Shown here piece after piece: positions 55,725-63,914 of a stretch of 64,000 bases of DNA. Under the pieces are notes generated by a model. That model was not told where the DNA came from, made no database searches, and saw only the letters and a list, made by a program, of their open reading frames with translations. How positions within the stretch are numbered: the stretch's first letter is position 1; each line of letters opens with the position of its first letter. The translations under genes and the position numbers were made by a program. Origin of the DNA: Thiofaba sp049322715 (lineage in GTDB: Bacteria > Pseudomonadota > Gammaproteobacteria > Halothiobacillales > Halothiobacillaceae); contig JBMOQP010000011.1 of NCBI GenBank assembly GCA_049322715.1, positions 74,836 to 138,835 of the forward strand, given 5' to 3'.

Positions 55725-56440
55725 GCATGCGCGCCCTGCTGCTCGCCCTGTCCCTTGCCCTGCCTGCCGTAGCCCAGGACGGTCTGCCCGTCGCCCCCTT
55801 CTCCGCCACAGATCCCGGAAGCCTGCCCGAGGGTTGGCGTCCCCTCGCCTTCCCGAACATCGAGCGCCACACCGACTATCGCCCCGTGATGGAGGATGGC
55901 GTGCAAGTGATCCGGGCCGACAGCCAAGCGGCCGCGTCGGGCCTGATCCGGGAGTTCCGCCTTGACCCGCACGCCTATCCCATCGTGCGCTGGCGCTGGA
56001 AGGTGGCGGGGATCATCGCGGGCAGCGATCCGCACCGGAAATCCGGCGACGACTATCCTGCCCGGCTCTACATCACCTTCGATTACCCGCCGGAACGGCT
56101 CGGCTTCGGCGAACGCCTGGGCTACGAGGCTGCCCGCCTGCTGTACGGCGGCGTCCCGCCCCTGAGGGCGATCAACTACATCTGGGCCACCTCGGGCACG
56201 CCGGGCGAGGTCATTCCCAACGCCTACTCAGGCCACGCGCGAATGGTCGTCGTCCGTAGCGGCGCGGCACAGGCGGGGGTATGGCTGGAGGAGGAGCGGA
56301 ACGTGCTGGAGGACTACCGTCGCGCCTTCGGCGAGGATCCCCCGCCGATCTCTGGCGTGGCCATCATGACCGACACCGACGACACCGGCGGAACGGCGAC
56401 CGCATGGTACGGAGACATCCTGTTCAGCCAGCGGCCGTGA
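55721..56440 (+). CDS. DUF3047 exported protein
   Basis: A 239-residue protein with signal peptide MSMRALLLALSLALPAVAQD. The exported domain contains the DUF3047-type motifs YPIVRWRWKV and DDYPARLYITFDYP, then TSGTPGEVIPNAYSGHARMV, and ends in TDTDDTGGTATAWYGDILF. DUF3047 has no defined function. The start overlaps the stop of the preceding gene by 4 bp, so it belongs to the same translationally coupled cluster. Confidence 0.85.
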   Translation: MSMRALLLALSLALPAVAQDGLPVAPFSATDPGSLPEGWRPLAFPNIERHTDYRPVMEDGVQVIRADSQAAASGLIREFRLDPHAYPIVRWRWKVAGIIAGSDPHRKSGDDYPARLYITFDYPPERLGFGERLGYEAARLLYGGVPPLRAINYIWATSGTPGEVIPNAYSGHARMVVVRSGAAQAGVWLEEERNVLEDYRRAFGEDPPPISGVAIMTDTDDTGGTATAWYGDILFSQRP

Positions 56441-56443
56441 CGT

Positions 56444-57481
56444 TCAGCCCTTGCGGGTGTCGAAGGCCGCCCGCAGTCCCTCGCCGATGAAAATCAGCAG
56501 CACCAGCAGGCCGACAAGCACGCCGAAGGCGGAGAGCGACAGCCACCAGGCCTCGATGTTCTCCTTGCCCTGGGAGAGGATCTCGCCCAGGCTCGGCGTG
56601 GTCGGCGGCACGCCAAGGCCCAGGAAGTCGAGGCTGGTGAGCGCGAGGATGGCGCCGGAGAGGCGGAAGGGCAGGAAGGTCAGCACCGGCGTCATGGCGT
56701 TCGGCAGCAGGTGGCGCCACATGATCGCCCCATCCGACACGCCCAGCGCCCGCGCGGCGGCGACGTATTCGAGGTTGCGCCCGCGCAGGAACTCGGCACG
56801 CACGTAGTCCGACAGCCCCATCCAGCCGAACAGCGAGAGCAGGATCAGCAGCAGCCAGATACTGGGGGTGAAGATCGAGCTGAAGATGATCAGCAGGTAG
56901 AGCTCCGGCATTGAGCCCCAGACCTCGATGAAGCGCTGGAAGGCGAGATCGAAGCGCCCACCGAGGTAGCCCTGCAGGGCCCCGGTCAGCAGGCCGAGGA
57001 CCAGCCCCACCGCGGTCAGCGCCAGGCCGAACAGCACCGAGAGGCGGAAGCCGTAGATCAGGCGTGCCAGCACGTCGCGCCCGCGGTCGTCCGTGCCCAG
57101 CCAGTTGTCGGCCGATGGCGGCGCGGGGTTGGGGTGGTCGGTGTAGTAGTTGATGCTGTTGTAGCCGTGCGGGATGGGGGCGCGCAGCATCCAGTTGCCG
57201 CCCTCCGTCAGCTGCTTGATCACGAACGGGTCGTGGTAGTCCGCCTCGGTCTCGAACTCGCCGCCGAAGGCGGTCTCCGGGTAGGTCTTGAGGAAGGGCG
57301 CGTACAGTTCGCCCTGGTAGCTGACCAGCAGAGGCTTGTCGTTGGCGATCAGCTCGGCGAGCAGGCTCAGGCCGAACAGGCCGAGGAAGACCCACAGGCT
57401 CCACATGGCGCGCCGGTTGGCGCGGAAGCGCAGCCAGGCGCGGCGACCGGGAGTGGGGGCGGCGAGCACGGCGTCGCTCAT
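56444..57481 (-). CDS. yejE: YejE, peptide ABC importer inner-membrane permease
   Basis: A 345-residue DppC-like permease: N-terminal membrane helix, a large periplasmic loop with the YejE-specific segment PETAFGGEFETEADYHDP and NWMLRAPIPHGYNSINYYTD, then the binding-protein-dependent transport domain with ATPase-docking loop EYVAAARALGVSDGAIMWRH. It partners YejB, YejA and the distant YejF. One base separates it from yejB. Confidence 0.94.
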   Translation of the reverse strand: MSDAVLAAPTPGRRAWLRFRANRRAMWSLWVFLGLFGLSLLAELIANDKPLLVSYQGELYAPFLKTYPETAFGGEFETEADYHDPFVIKQLTEGGNWMLRAPIPHGYNSINYYTDHPNPAPPSADNWLGTDDRGRDVLARLIYGFRLSVLFGLALTAVGLVLGLLTGALQGYLGGRFDLAFQRFIEVWGSMPELYLLIIFSSIFTPSIWLLLILLSLFGWMGLSDYVRAEFLRGRNLEYVAAARALGVSDGAIMWRHLLPNAMTPVLTFLPFRLSGAILALTSLDFLGLGVPPTTPSLGEILSQGKENIEAWWLSLSAFGVLVGLLVLLIFIGEGLRAAFDTRKG

Positions 57482-57482
57482 G

Positions 57483-58538
57483 TCAACGACCCACCGCGCC
57501 GAACTGGATGCGCGGGTCCACCCAGGCGTAGCTGAGATCGGTCAGGAGCTTCGCCACCAGCCCAAGCAGGGTGTAGATGTAGAGCGTGCCGAGCACGACC
57601 GGATAGTCGCGCTGCAGCACCGCCTCGTAGGACAGGAGCCCCAGGCCATCGAGCGAGAACAGGGTCTCGATCAGCAGGCTGCCGGTGAAGAAGGCGCCGA
57701 TGAAGGCCGCGGGGAAGCCGGTCACCAGCGGGATCACCGCGTTGCGGAACACGTGGCCGTAAAGCACCTGGTTCTCGGACAGGCCCTTGGCGCGCGCGGT
57801 CAGCACGTACTGCTTGCGGATCTCCTCGAGGAAGCTGTTCTTGGTCAGCAGGGTCATCACCGCGAAGTTGCCGACCACCATCGCGGTCACCGGCAGCACC
57901 ATGTGCCACAGATAGTCACCGATGCGCGCCGGCCACGACAGATCCTCCCAGTTGTCCGACACCAGCCCGCGCAGGGGGAAGACGTCCCAGAAGCTGCCGC
58001 CGCCGAACAGCACCAGCAGGAACAGGCCGAGGACGAAGCCCGGGATGGCGTAGCCGACCAGCAGCAGGGTCGTGGTCCAGACATCGAACGGGGTACCGTC
58101 GAGCACTGCCTTGCGTACCCCGAGCGGGACGCTGATCAGATAGGTGAGCAGGAAAGTCCACATGCCGAGGCTGATCGACACCGGCAGCTTGCTCGCCATG
58201 AGCCGCAGCACGTCCTGATGCTGGAAATAACTCTCGCCGAGGTCGAAGGTGAGGTAGTTGCCAAGCATGCCGAGGAAGCGCTCGTAGGCCGGCTTGTCGA
58301 AGCCGTAGAAGGCGCGGATCTCCGCCAGCCGCTCCTCGTCCAGCCCCTGCGCGCCGCGGTACATGCCCTCCGCGCCAACGCTCGCCTCGCCGCCCTCGCG
58401 CCCGCCGTGCTGGAGCTGGTGGACCAGCTGCTCGACCGGGCCGCCGGGCACGAACTGGGTCACCGCGAAAGTGATGAGCAGCACCCCGAACAGGGTCGGG
58501 ATCATCAGCACGAGGCGCTTGAGGATGTAGTGGGCCAT
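57483..58538 (-). CDS. yejB: YejB, peptide ABC importer inner-membrane permease
   Basis: A 351-residue DppB-like permease starting MAHYILKRLVLMIPTLFGVL, with an extended Gly/Glu-rich periplasmic loop typical of YejB and the EAA loop LTARAKGLSENQVLYGHVFRN. In E. coli YejABEF imports microcin C and peptides. Cotranscription with yejE is implied by 1-bp spacing; a Cys-rich lipoprotein gene precedes it by 16 bp. Confidence 0.94.
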   Translation of the reverse strand: MAHYILKRLVLMIPTLFGVLLITFAVTQFVPGGPVEQLVHQLQHGGREGGEASVGAEGMYRGAQGLDEERLAEIRAFYGFDKPAYERFLGMLGNYLTFDLGESYFQHQDVLRLMASKLPVSISLGMWTFLLTYLISVPLGVRKAVLDGTPFDVWTTTLLLVGYAIPGFVLGLFLLVLFGGGSFWDVFPLRGLVSDNWEDLSWPARIGDYLWHMVLPVTAMVVGNFAVMTLLTKNSFLEEIRKQYVLTARAKGLSENQVLYGHVFRNAVIPLVTGFPAAFIGAFFTGSLLIETLFSLDGLGLLSYEAVLQRDYPVVLGTLYIYTLLGLVAKLLTDLSYAWVDPRIQFGAVGR

Positions 58539-58554
58539 GTCAGTCCATCAGGGC

Positions 58555-59196
58555 TCAGGGCACGACGGGCTCGAAGCGCGGGGTCCCGTCCGGGCAGTTG
58601 TCGATGCAGCGCTGCTGGGGGATCACCCGCCCGCCGCAGGCAGCATAACAGGCGTTATAGGTCTCGATGCAGCCGCAGTCGCGCGAACAGCCGGACCGGG
58701 CCTCGGCAATTTCGTCCGCAAGGCTCGGCCGGTAGGGGCGCGAAGGGGCAAGGGGGCGGTGGCGCTCCAGGTGCTTGAGCTCCCTGCGTGCCTTCTCGGC
58801 CAGCTCGCAGGCCGTGCGGTCGCGCTCATCCTCCTTGCAGCGCCGCTCGTAGCGTGACTTCTCGTGCGCGAGGTGGGCGCGCCGGTGCTCGTAGTGATCC
58901 CACTCGACCTCGTACCTGGCCTGGTCGGCGTAGTACGCGCGCATTTCGAGGACATACCGGTACATCAGCTCATCGAAGCCATCGCGCGCGGCGCTGTCCG
59001 CCCGGTCGAGGCAATGCTGGTGGCGATCCTCGCACTCGAAACGGCAGGCCTGCTGGTTGTCCACGCAACGCTGCGCACAGGCCACGCCCTCCCCGCCCGC
59101 CGGCGGCTCGTACTGGTAAACGGTCTGCCAGCGCGGACCGGCGCAGGCCGTCAGGCCCAGCGCGATCAGGGTCAGCAGGACAGGACGAAGGCTCAC
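58555..59196 (-). CDS. Cys-rich lipoprotein B (paralogue of its neighbour)
   Basis: A 213-residue predicted lipoprotein with lipobox LGLTAC. It contains CAQRCVDNQQACRFECED and, near the end, CSRDCGCIETYNACYAACGG followed by RCIDNC, with a highly charged helix between (YRYVLEMRAYYADQARYEVE). The cysteine pattern resembles that of the adjacent gene, so they are tandem paralogues. No family recognised; could bind metal or form disulfides at the cell envelope. It overlaps its neighbour by 4 bp. Confidence 0.8.
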   Translation of the reverse strand: MSLRPVLLTLIALGLTACAGPRWQTVYQYEPPAGGEGVACAQRCVDNQQACRFECEDRHQHCLDRADSAARDGFDELMYRYVLEMRAYYADQARYEVEWDHYEHRRAHLAHEKSRYERRCKEDERDRTACELAEKARRELKHLERHRPLAPSRPYRPSLADEIAEARSGCSRDCGCIETYNACYAACGGRVIPQQRCIDNCPDGTPRFEPVVP

Positions 59197-59744
59197 TCTG
59201 AATTTCCCTCTTGCATGACCGCCCCCGCGGGGCGCTTCTCCTCGGCGATCTGTCCCCCGCAGCGCAGGAAGCAGGCCTCATACGGCGGCTGGCAGCCGCA
59301 GTCCTTGCGGCAGGCCGCGCGCGCCCTGGCGGTCTCGCTCGCCAAGGTCGGCGGTCCGGCCGGCGGCTGAGGGGGCGGATCGTACCAGCCGTAGAAGGGC
59401 CGCGGCGCCCAGCGCGGGCGGAAGCGGTCGTAGAACCAGTCGTCCTGCCAGACATTCAGGCGCCAGAACAGCAGCTCGGTGCGGTACTGGTCCATGGCCT
59501 CGGCATAGGCTTCCAGGGCTTTGGGCAGGTTTTCGCGCGCCAAGCCCGAGGCCTGCGCCTCACAGGCGTCCCGGTCGGATTTGCAGCGCGCCTGACAGGC
59601 CGTGAGTTCCGCCTCGCAGGCTTGCAGGCAGGACTGCCCGGCCGCGTCCACGGGCGGCTGGTAGCGCTTGACCACGACCGTCTGCGGGGCGCAGGCGGCA
59701 AGCGCCAGTGGCAATGAAAGAATCAGCCCATGAAGTTTCATCAA
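59193..59744 (-). CDS. Cys-rich lipoprotein A
   Basis: A 183-residue predicted lipoprotein (lipobox LALAAC). The Cys clusters SCLQACEAELTACQARC and CRKDCGCQPPYEACFLRCGG flank a helical region and a Pro/Trp-rich stretch. It overlaps the downstream paralogue by 4 bp and the YkgJ-like gene by 4 bp (ATGA), hence coupled to the yej operon. Family not recognised. Confidence 0.8.
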   Translation of the reverse strand: MMKLHGLILSLPLALAACAPQTVVVKRYQPPVDAAGQSCLQACEAELTACQARCKSDRDACEAQASGLARENLPKALEAYAEAMDQYRTELLFWRLNVWQDDWFYDRFRPRWAPRPFYGWYDPPPQPPAGPPTLASETARARAACRKDCGCQPPYEACFLRCGGQIAEEKRPAGAVMQEGNSE

Positions 59745-60118
59745 GCCACCTCACGCGGGTTCTGCGTTTCCGGCAACGGCTTCAAGCGCGGCAGCCCCCA
59801 GCGCTCGCGCGCGCGATCACAGGCCGAGTCCGCGTCCGGGTCGTCCAGCGCCATCAGGAATTCGCGGCAGGGCGAGGGGCGGTTCTCGTAGATGGCGCAG
59901 GGCGTAAAGCCCCCGACCTCGCCCTGCAGGGCCACGCAGCGGGGCTGTGGGCGGCTGGTACCCTTCATCACGGCACGGAAGTCGTTGAGTTTCTCGGTCA
60001 GCTCCGGCGGCACGCAACCACCCGCCGCAGGTTCGGCCTCCGTCCAGTAGAAACTGACCCGGAAGGTGGAGCAGCAGGCGCCGCAGCTCAGGCAGGGGTT
60101 GTCGTCGGTCTCGGTCAT
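59741..60118 (-). CDS. YkgJ-family Cys-cluster (zinc/iron-chelating) protein
   Basis: A 125-residue cytosolic protein with CLSCGACCSTFRVSF, a later RCVALQGEVGGFTPCAIYENRP and PCREF, the conserved cysteine layout of the YkgJ family. These proteins are thought to chelate zinc or iron-sulfur. It overlaps the yejA stop and the lipoprotein A start by 4 bp each. Confidence 0.88.
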   Translation of the reverse strand: MTETDDNPCLSCGACCSTFRVSFYWTEAEPAAGGCVPPELTEKLNDFRAVMKGTSRPQPRCVALQGEVGGFTPCAIYENRPSPCREFLMALDDPDADSACDRARERWGLPRLKPLPETQNPREVA

Positions 60119-61905
60119 GGCTTGTGCCACCAGGTCTTGAGCATCCAGGGCTCGGCCTCGAAATAGAGCGGCAGCACCAAAGGCTTCCCGAACCTGTCCC
60201 AGTAGGCGATGCGGTGCTCGCCGATGTACCAGTTGGGCACGAGGTAGTGGTTCCACAGCAGCACCCGGTCCAGCGCGCGCGCCGCCAGGACGAGACTGGC
60301 GCGATCCTTCGCGTAGACGATCTTCTCGACCAGCGCATCCACCACCGGATCCTTCACCCCCATCGCGTTGTTCGAGCCCTCGCGGTCTCTACTTGCGGAG
60401 TGGAACATGTTGAACAGCTCGTTGCCGGGCGACTGCGACTGGCCGAACACCTCGATCACCGCGTCGAAGTCGAAGGTATCCACCCGCCGCTGGTACAGGG
60501 CCGCGTCGATGGTGCGGTAGTTGGCCCGGATGCCCAGCTTGCGAAGATTGTAGACATACGGCGCCATGATCCGCTCGAAGCCCTTCTGGCCGAGCAGGAT
60601 CTCGAACTGGAACGGTCGCCCCTTCCCATCGACCAATACCCCATCGCGTATCCGCCAGCCGGCGTCCTCGAGCAGGCGCTTGGCGCGGATCAGGTTGGCC
60701 CGCAGTCCGGCGGCATCCTTCGCAACCGGCGGCCGGTAGACCTGGGTGAACACCTCGGGCGGCACTTGGTCGCGGAAGGGTTCGAGCAGGGCCAGCTCAT
60801 CCCCCTCCGGCAGCCCCCGCGCGGCCATCTCGCTGTTGCTGAAGTAGCTGTCGCAGCGTGTGTACTGGCCGTAGAACAGGTTACGGTTGGACCACTCGAA
60901 GTCCATCGCGAGCCCCAGCGCCTCGCGCACGCGGCGGTCCTGGAACAGGGCGCGGCGAGTGTTGAACACCACGCCCTGCATCCCCGCATTGTTGTGGTGC
61001 GGAATGGCGGTCTTGATGATCTCGCCGCTGGCGTAGCGCGGCCCCTCGTGATCGCGCGCCCAGCGCTTGGAATGGTTCTCGTAGAAGAACTCGAACTCGC
61101 CCGCCTTGAAGGCCTCGAGCGAGACGGTACGGTCCTTGTAATACTTGAAAGTGATGCGGTCGAAATTGAACATGCCGCGCCGCACCGGCAGGTCATGCGC
61201 CCAGTAATCGGGGTTGCGCCGGTAGCGGACCTGCTTGCCCCAGTCGAACGACTCGACCAGGTATGGCCCGCTGCCCACCGGGGCCACCCGCGCGAGCGCA
61301 TCGAAGGCGCGGCCGTCGACCCACTTTTCGGACAGCACCGGCATCTCGCCGAGGATCAGGTGCAGCTCGGGGTTGACGCGCTTGAACACGAAGCGCACGG
61401 TGCGCGTATCCAGCACCTCCGCCCGCTCCACGTCCGCCCAATAGAAGCGGTACATGGGATGGGCCATCGTAGAGCGCAGGGTGTCGAAGGAGAACCGCAC
61501 GTCCCGCGCCGTGACCGGCGTGCCGTCCGAGAAGCGCGCCTGCGGACGCAGGCGGAAGGTCACCGACAAGCCGTCTTCCGCCAGGCTCACATCCTCCGCC
61601 AGCAGGCCGTACATCGAGAATGGCTCGTCCAGGCTTTTCTCCAGCAGACTCTCGAACACCAGCAGGCCCAGCCCCGCGGCCGACAGCCCCTTGAGCAGGA
61701 ATGGATTGAGCGAATCGAAGCTGCCGAAGGCCGACATCAGGAGTTCGCCGCCCTTGGGCGCGTCTGGATTAACGTACCTGAAATGCGAGAAGTCCGCCGG
61801 ATAGGCCGGCTCGTAGCCCAGGGCCAGGGCCGGCGCAGCAGAGGCCGGGGCCTGAGCGATCAGCAAGGCCAGAAGCAAGGCGGCAAGGCGTGGGAGTGCT
61901 ATCAT
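60115..61905 (-). CDS. yejA: YejA, periplasmic peptide-binding protein
   Basis: A 596-residue SBP family 5 protein with signal peptide MIALPRLAALLLALLIAQAPASA. The YejA region GYEPAYPADFSHFRYVNPDA and the typical FRLRPQARFSDGTPVTARDV are present, and the C-lobe is complete. It captures peptides for YejBE and YejF. First gene of this operon, divergent from fabI. Confidence 0.94.
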   Translation of the reverse strand: MIALPRLAALLLALLIAQAPASAAPALALGYEPAYPADFSHFRYVNPDAPKGGELLMSAFGSFDSLNPFLLKGLSAAGLGLLVFESLLEKSLDEPFSMYGLLAEDVSLAEDGLSVTFRLRPQARFSDGTPVTARDVRFSFDTLRSTMAHPMYRFYWADVERAEVLDTRTVRFVFKRVNPELHLILGEMPVLSEKWVDGRAFDALARVAPVGSGPYLVESFDWGKQVRYRRNPDYWAHDLPVRRGMFNFDRITFKYYKDRTVSLEAFKAGEFEFFYENHSKRWARDHEGPRYASGEIIKTAIPHHNNAGMQGVVFNTRRALFQDRRVREALGLAMDFEWSNRNLFYGQYTRCDSYFSNSEMAARGLPEGDELALLEPFRDQVPPEVFTQVYRPPVAKDAAGLRANLIRAKRLLEDAGWRIRDGVLVDGKGRPFQFEILLGQKGFERIMAPYVYNLRKLGIRANYRTIDAALYQRRVDTFDFDAVIEVFGQSQSPGNELFNMFHSASRDREGSNNAMGVKDPVVDALVEKIVYAKDRASLVLAARALDRVLLWNHYLVPNWYIGEHRIAYWDRFGKPLVLPLYFEAEPWMLKTWWHKP

Positions 61906-61940
61906 GCGCGGGATTAAATCATAGTCTGAGGAGTGACAGC

Positions 61941-62729
61941 ATGGGCTTTCTCGCCGGCAAGCGCGCCCTGATCGTGGGCCTGGCCAACGACCGTTCCATC
62001 GCCTACGGCATCGCCAAGGCCATGCACCGCGAAGGTGCGGAACTGGCCTTCACCTACCTGAACGACCGGTTCAAGGAGCGCGTCGAGAAGTACGCCGCCG
62101 AGTTCGGCGCCAGCATCATCCTGCCGCTTGACGTGAGCGACGACGCCCAGGTCGACGCCCTGCCCGGCCTGCTCGGCCAGCACTGGGACGGCTTCGACAT
62201 CCTCGTTCACTCCGTCGCCTTTGCGCCGAAGGAACAGCTGGCCGGCGACTACGTCGGCAACACCACCCGCGAAGGGTTCAAGATCGCCCACGACATCAGC
62301 TCCTGGAGCCTGACCGCGCTGGCCAAGGTGCTGCGCCCGATGATGAAGGACCGCGAGGATGCCTCCATCCTCACCCTCTCCTACCTCGGCGCCGAGCGCG
62401 CCATGCCCAACTACAACGTCATGGGCGTGGCCAAGGCCAGCCTCGAGGCCAACGTGCGCTACATGGCCGCGAGCCTCGGCGTGGACAACATCCGCGTCAA
62501 CTCCATCTCCGCCGGCCCGATCAAGACCCTGGCCGCCTCCGGCATCGGCGAGTTCAAGATGTTCCTCGACTACGTCGAGCGCAACGCCCCGCTGCGCCGC
62601 AACGTCACCATCGACGACGTCGGCAACACCGCCGCCTTCCTCGGCTCCCCGCTCGCGCGTGGCATCACCGGCGAGAACATCTACGTCGACTCCGGCTACT
62701 TCATCACCGGCATGGGCCGCTGCGACTGA
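61941..62729 (+). CDS. fabI: Enoyl-ACP reductase (NADH) FabI
   Basis: Start at 61941 has GAGGAG seven bases upstream. The 262-residue SDR enzyme opens MGFLAGKRALIVGLANDRSI and carries the catalytic Tyr-Lys pair in YNVMGVAKASLE, plus SAGPIKTLAASGI. It reduces enoyl-ACP in the last step of fatty-acid elongation and is the target of triclosan in relatives. Ends with a good terminator before the tracrRNA region. Confidence 0.97.
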   Translation: MGFLAGKRALIVGLANDRSIAYGIAKAMHREGAELAFTYLNDRFKERVEKYAAEFGASIILPLDVSDDAQVDALPGLLGQHWDGFDILVHSVAFAPKEQLAGDYVGNTTREGFKIAHDISSWSLTALAKVLRPMMKDREDASILTLSYLGAERAMPNYNVMGVAKASLEANVRYMAASLGVDNIRVNSISAGPIKTLAASGIGEFKMFLDYVERNAPLRRNVTIDDVGNTAAFLGSPLARGITGENIYVDSGYFITGMGRCD

Positions 62730-62759
62730 TCTGAGGCAGTTGCTGAAAGATGATCTTGA

Positions 62760-62787
62760 AACCCGCCACCCGGCGGGTTCTTATTTT
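62760..62787 (+). terminator. Rho-independent terminator of fabI
   Basis: AACCCGCC-ACCC-GGCGGGTT followed by CTTATTTT, 30 bp after the stop codon. Confidence 0.85.
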
Positions 62788-62795
62788 CTGAAGAC

Positions 62796-62894
62796 AAAAA
62801 AAAGACCCGGTATGCTTGCGCAGGGGCCGGGTCGGGTTCGGTTCATTTAAGACCGTTTATTGTAGCAACGGCTCTCACCCCGGATGACTACAAT
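62796..62894 (-). ncRNA. tracrRNA for type II-C Cas9
   Basis: Read on the minus strand, the 36-nt anti-repeat lies at 62894-62859, starting ATTGTAGTCATCCGGGG and ending GAGAGCCGTTGCTACAAT; its ending closely matches the published Neisseria meningitidis tracrRNA (GAGAACCGTTGCTACAAT). Next comes a nexus-like hairpin (62855-62839, CGGT/ACCG around CTTAAATGA) and a terminator stem GACCCGG/CCGGGTC with loop, then TTTTTTTT (62803-62796). The likely promoter lies over the cas9 start region. The matching repeat array is not in this window. Confidence 0.85.
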
Positions 62895-62901
62895 GGGAAG
62901 C

Positions 62902-62930
62902 ATTGTAATTCAGGAGGAGTCCATATGGAA
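62902..62930 (-). promoter_or_regulatory. Candidate tracrRNA promoter, overlapping the cas9 start
   Basis: On the minus strand TTCCAT (62930-62925) and TACAAT (62907-62902) are separated by 17 bp, placing the transcription start at about 62895, the first base before the anti-repeat. The -35 hexamer is the complement of ATGGAA, the first two cas9 codons. The -35 is a weak match to TTGACA, so this is a prediction. Confidence 0.55.
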
Positions 62931-63914
62931 CAGCAAAATCTCATCTATATCCTCGGCCTGGACATCGGCATGGCCTCCGTCGGCGCGGCGCTGCTGACCG
63001 ATGACCACATTCATGCCCTGCACGTTCGCACCTTCGACAAGGCCGAAACCGCAAAGGAAGGCGAATCGCTCAACACCATTCGGCGTGAAGCTCGCCTGAC
63101 ACGCCGCCGCATCCGGCGCCGCACCCACCGCATGCTGCGCCTTCGCCGCCTTTTCAAGCGCGAAGGGCTGATCGCCAGCCACGACAGCAAAGACTTTGCC
63201 AACGCCGCATCACCGTGGGATTTACGCGCCGAAGGACTGGATCGCCTGCTCGCACCCTCCGAATGGGCCGCCGTGCTCTACCACATCGTCAAGCATCGCG
63301 GCTTCCAGTCCAACCGCAAGAGCGAGGCCAAGGCTGACGAAAAGGCCGGGCAGATGCTCAGCGGCGTGACCGCCAATCAGAAGCGTATGGAAGAAGGCGG
63401 CTGGCGCACCGTTGGCGAAATGGCAGCGCGAGATGAAAAATTTGCCCAGGCCAAGCGCAACAAGGGCGGCGAGTACACTCACACCTTCGCCCGCGCTGAT
63501 CTTGCCGACGAGCTCAGCAAACTATTCAATGCCCAGCGCGCACTCGGCAACCCGCACAGTGCGACCATGTTTGAAGAGGCGGTACACAAGCTGCTGATGG
63601 CGCGCCGCCCCACCCTTTCGGGCGACAACCTGCTCAAGATGGTTGGTAAATGCACCTTCGAGACCGCCGAATACCGCGCTCCCAAGGCCAGCCATACCGC
63701 CGAACGCTTTGTCTGGCTCACCCGCCTGAACAACCTACGCATCAGCAATCACGGCGAAGTACGTAGTCTGAATGAAGACGAGCGTCAGGCCGTCATTCAT
63801 CTGCCTTTCACCCAAACCAAAGTTACTTACAAACAGATTCGCACCAAGGCAGGTTTGCCGGAAACTGCTCGCTTTAGCAGGCCGTTGAAAAACTCCACCT
63901 GCCGCATGGCATGA
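62925..63914 (+). pseudogene. cas9: Type II-C Cas9, 5' fragment interrupted by an IS element
   Basis: Start at 62925 follows AGGAGGAG with 5-base spacing. Residues 1-318 are Cas9: the RuvC-I strand YILGLDIGMASVGAALL with catalytic D13, the Arg-rich bridge helix RREARLTRRRIRRRTHRMLR (about residues 53-72, continuing to 82), and the REC segment WAAVLYHIVKHRGFQSNRKS as in II-C Cas9s such as N. meningitidis. The frame then reads RPLKNSTCRMA from IS sequence and stops at 63912-63914. No HNH or RuvC-II/III is visible, so the coding sequence is interrupted at about 63878. Base composition looks less GC-rich than the housekeeping genes. Confidence 0.92.

Noticed and set aside
62859..62894. The 36-nt segment considered as a solitary CRISPR repeat
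   Set aside because: It is followed by a nexus-like hairpin and terminator on the minus strand, so an anti-repeat is the better reading.
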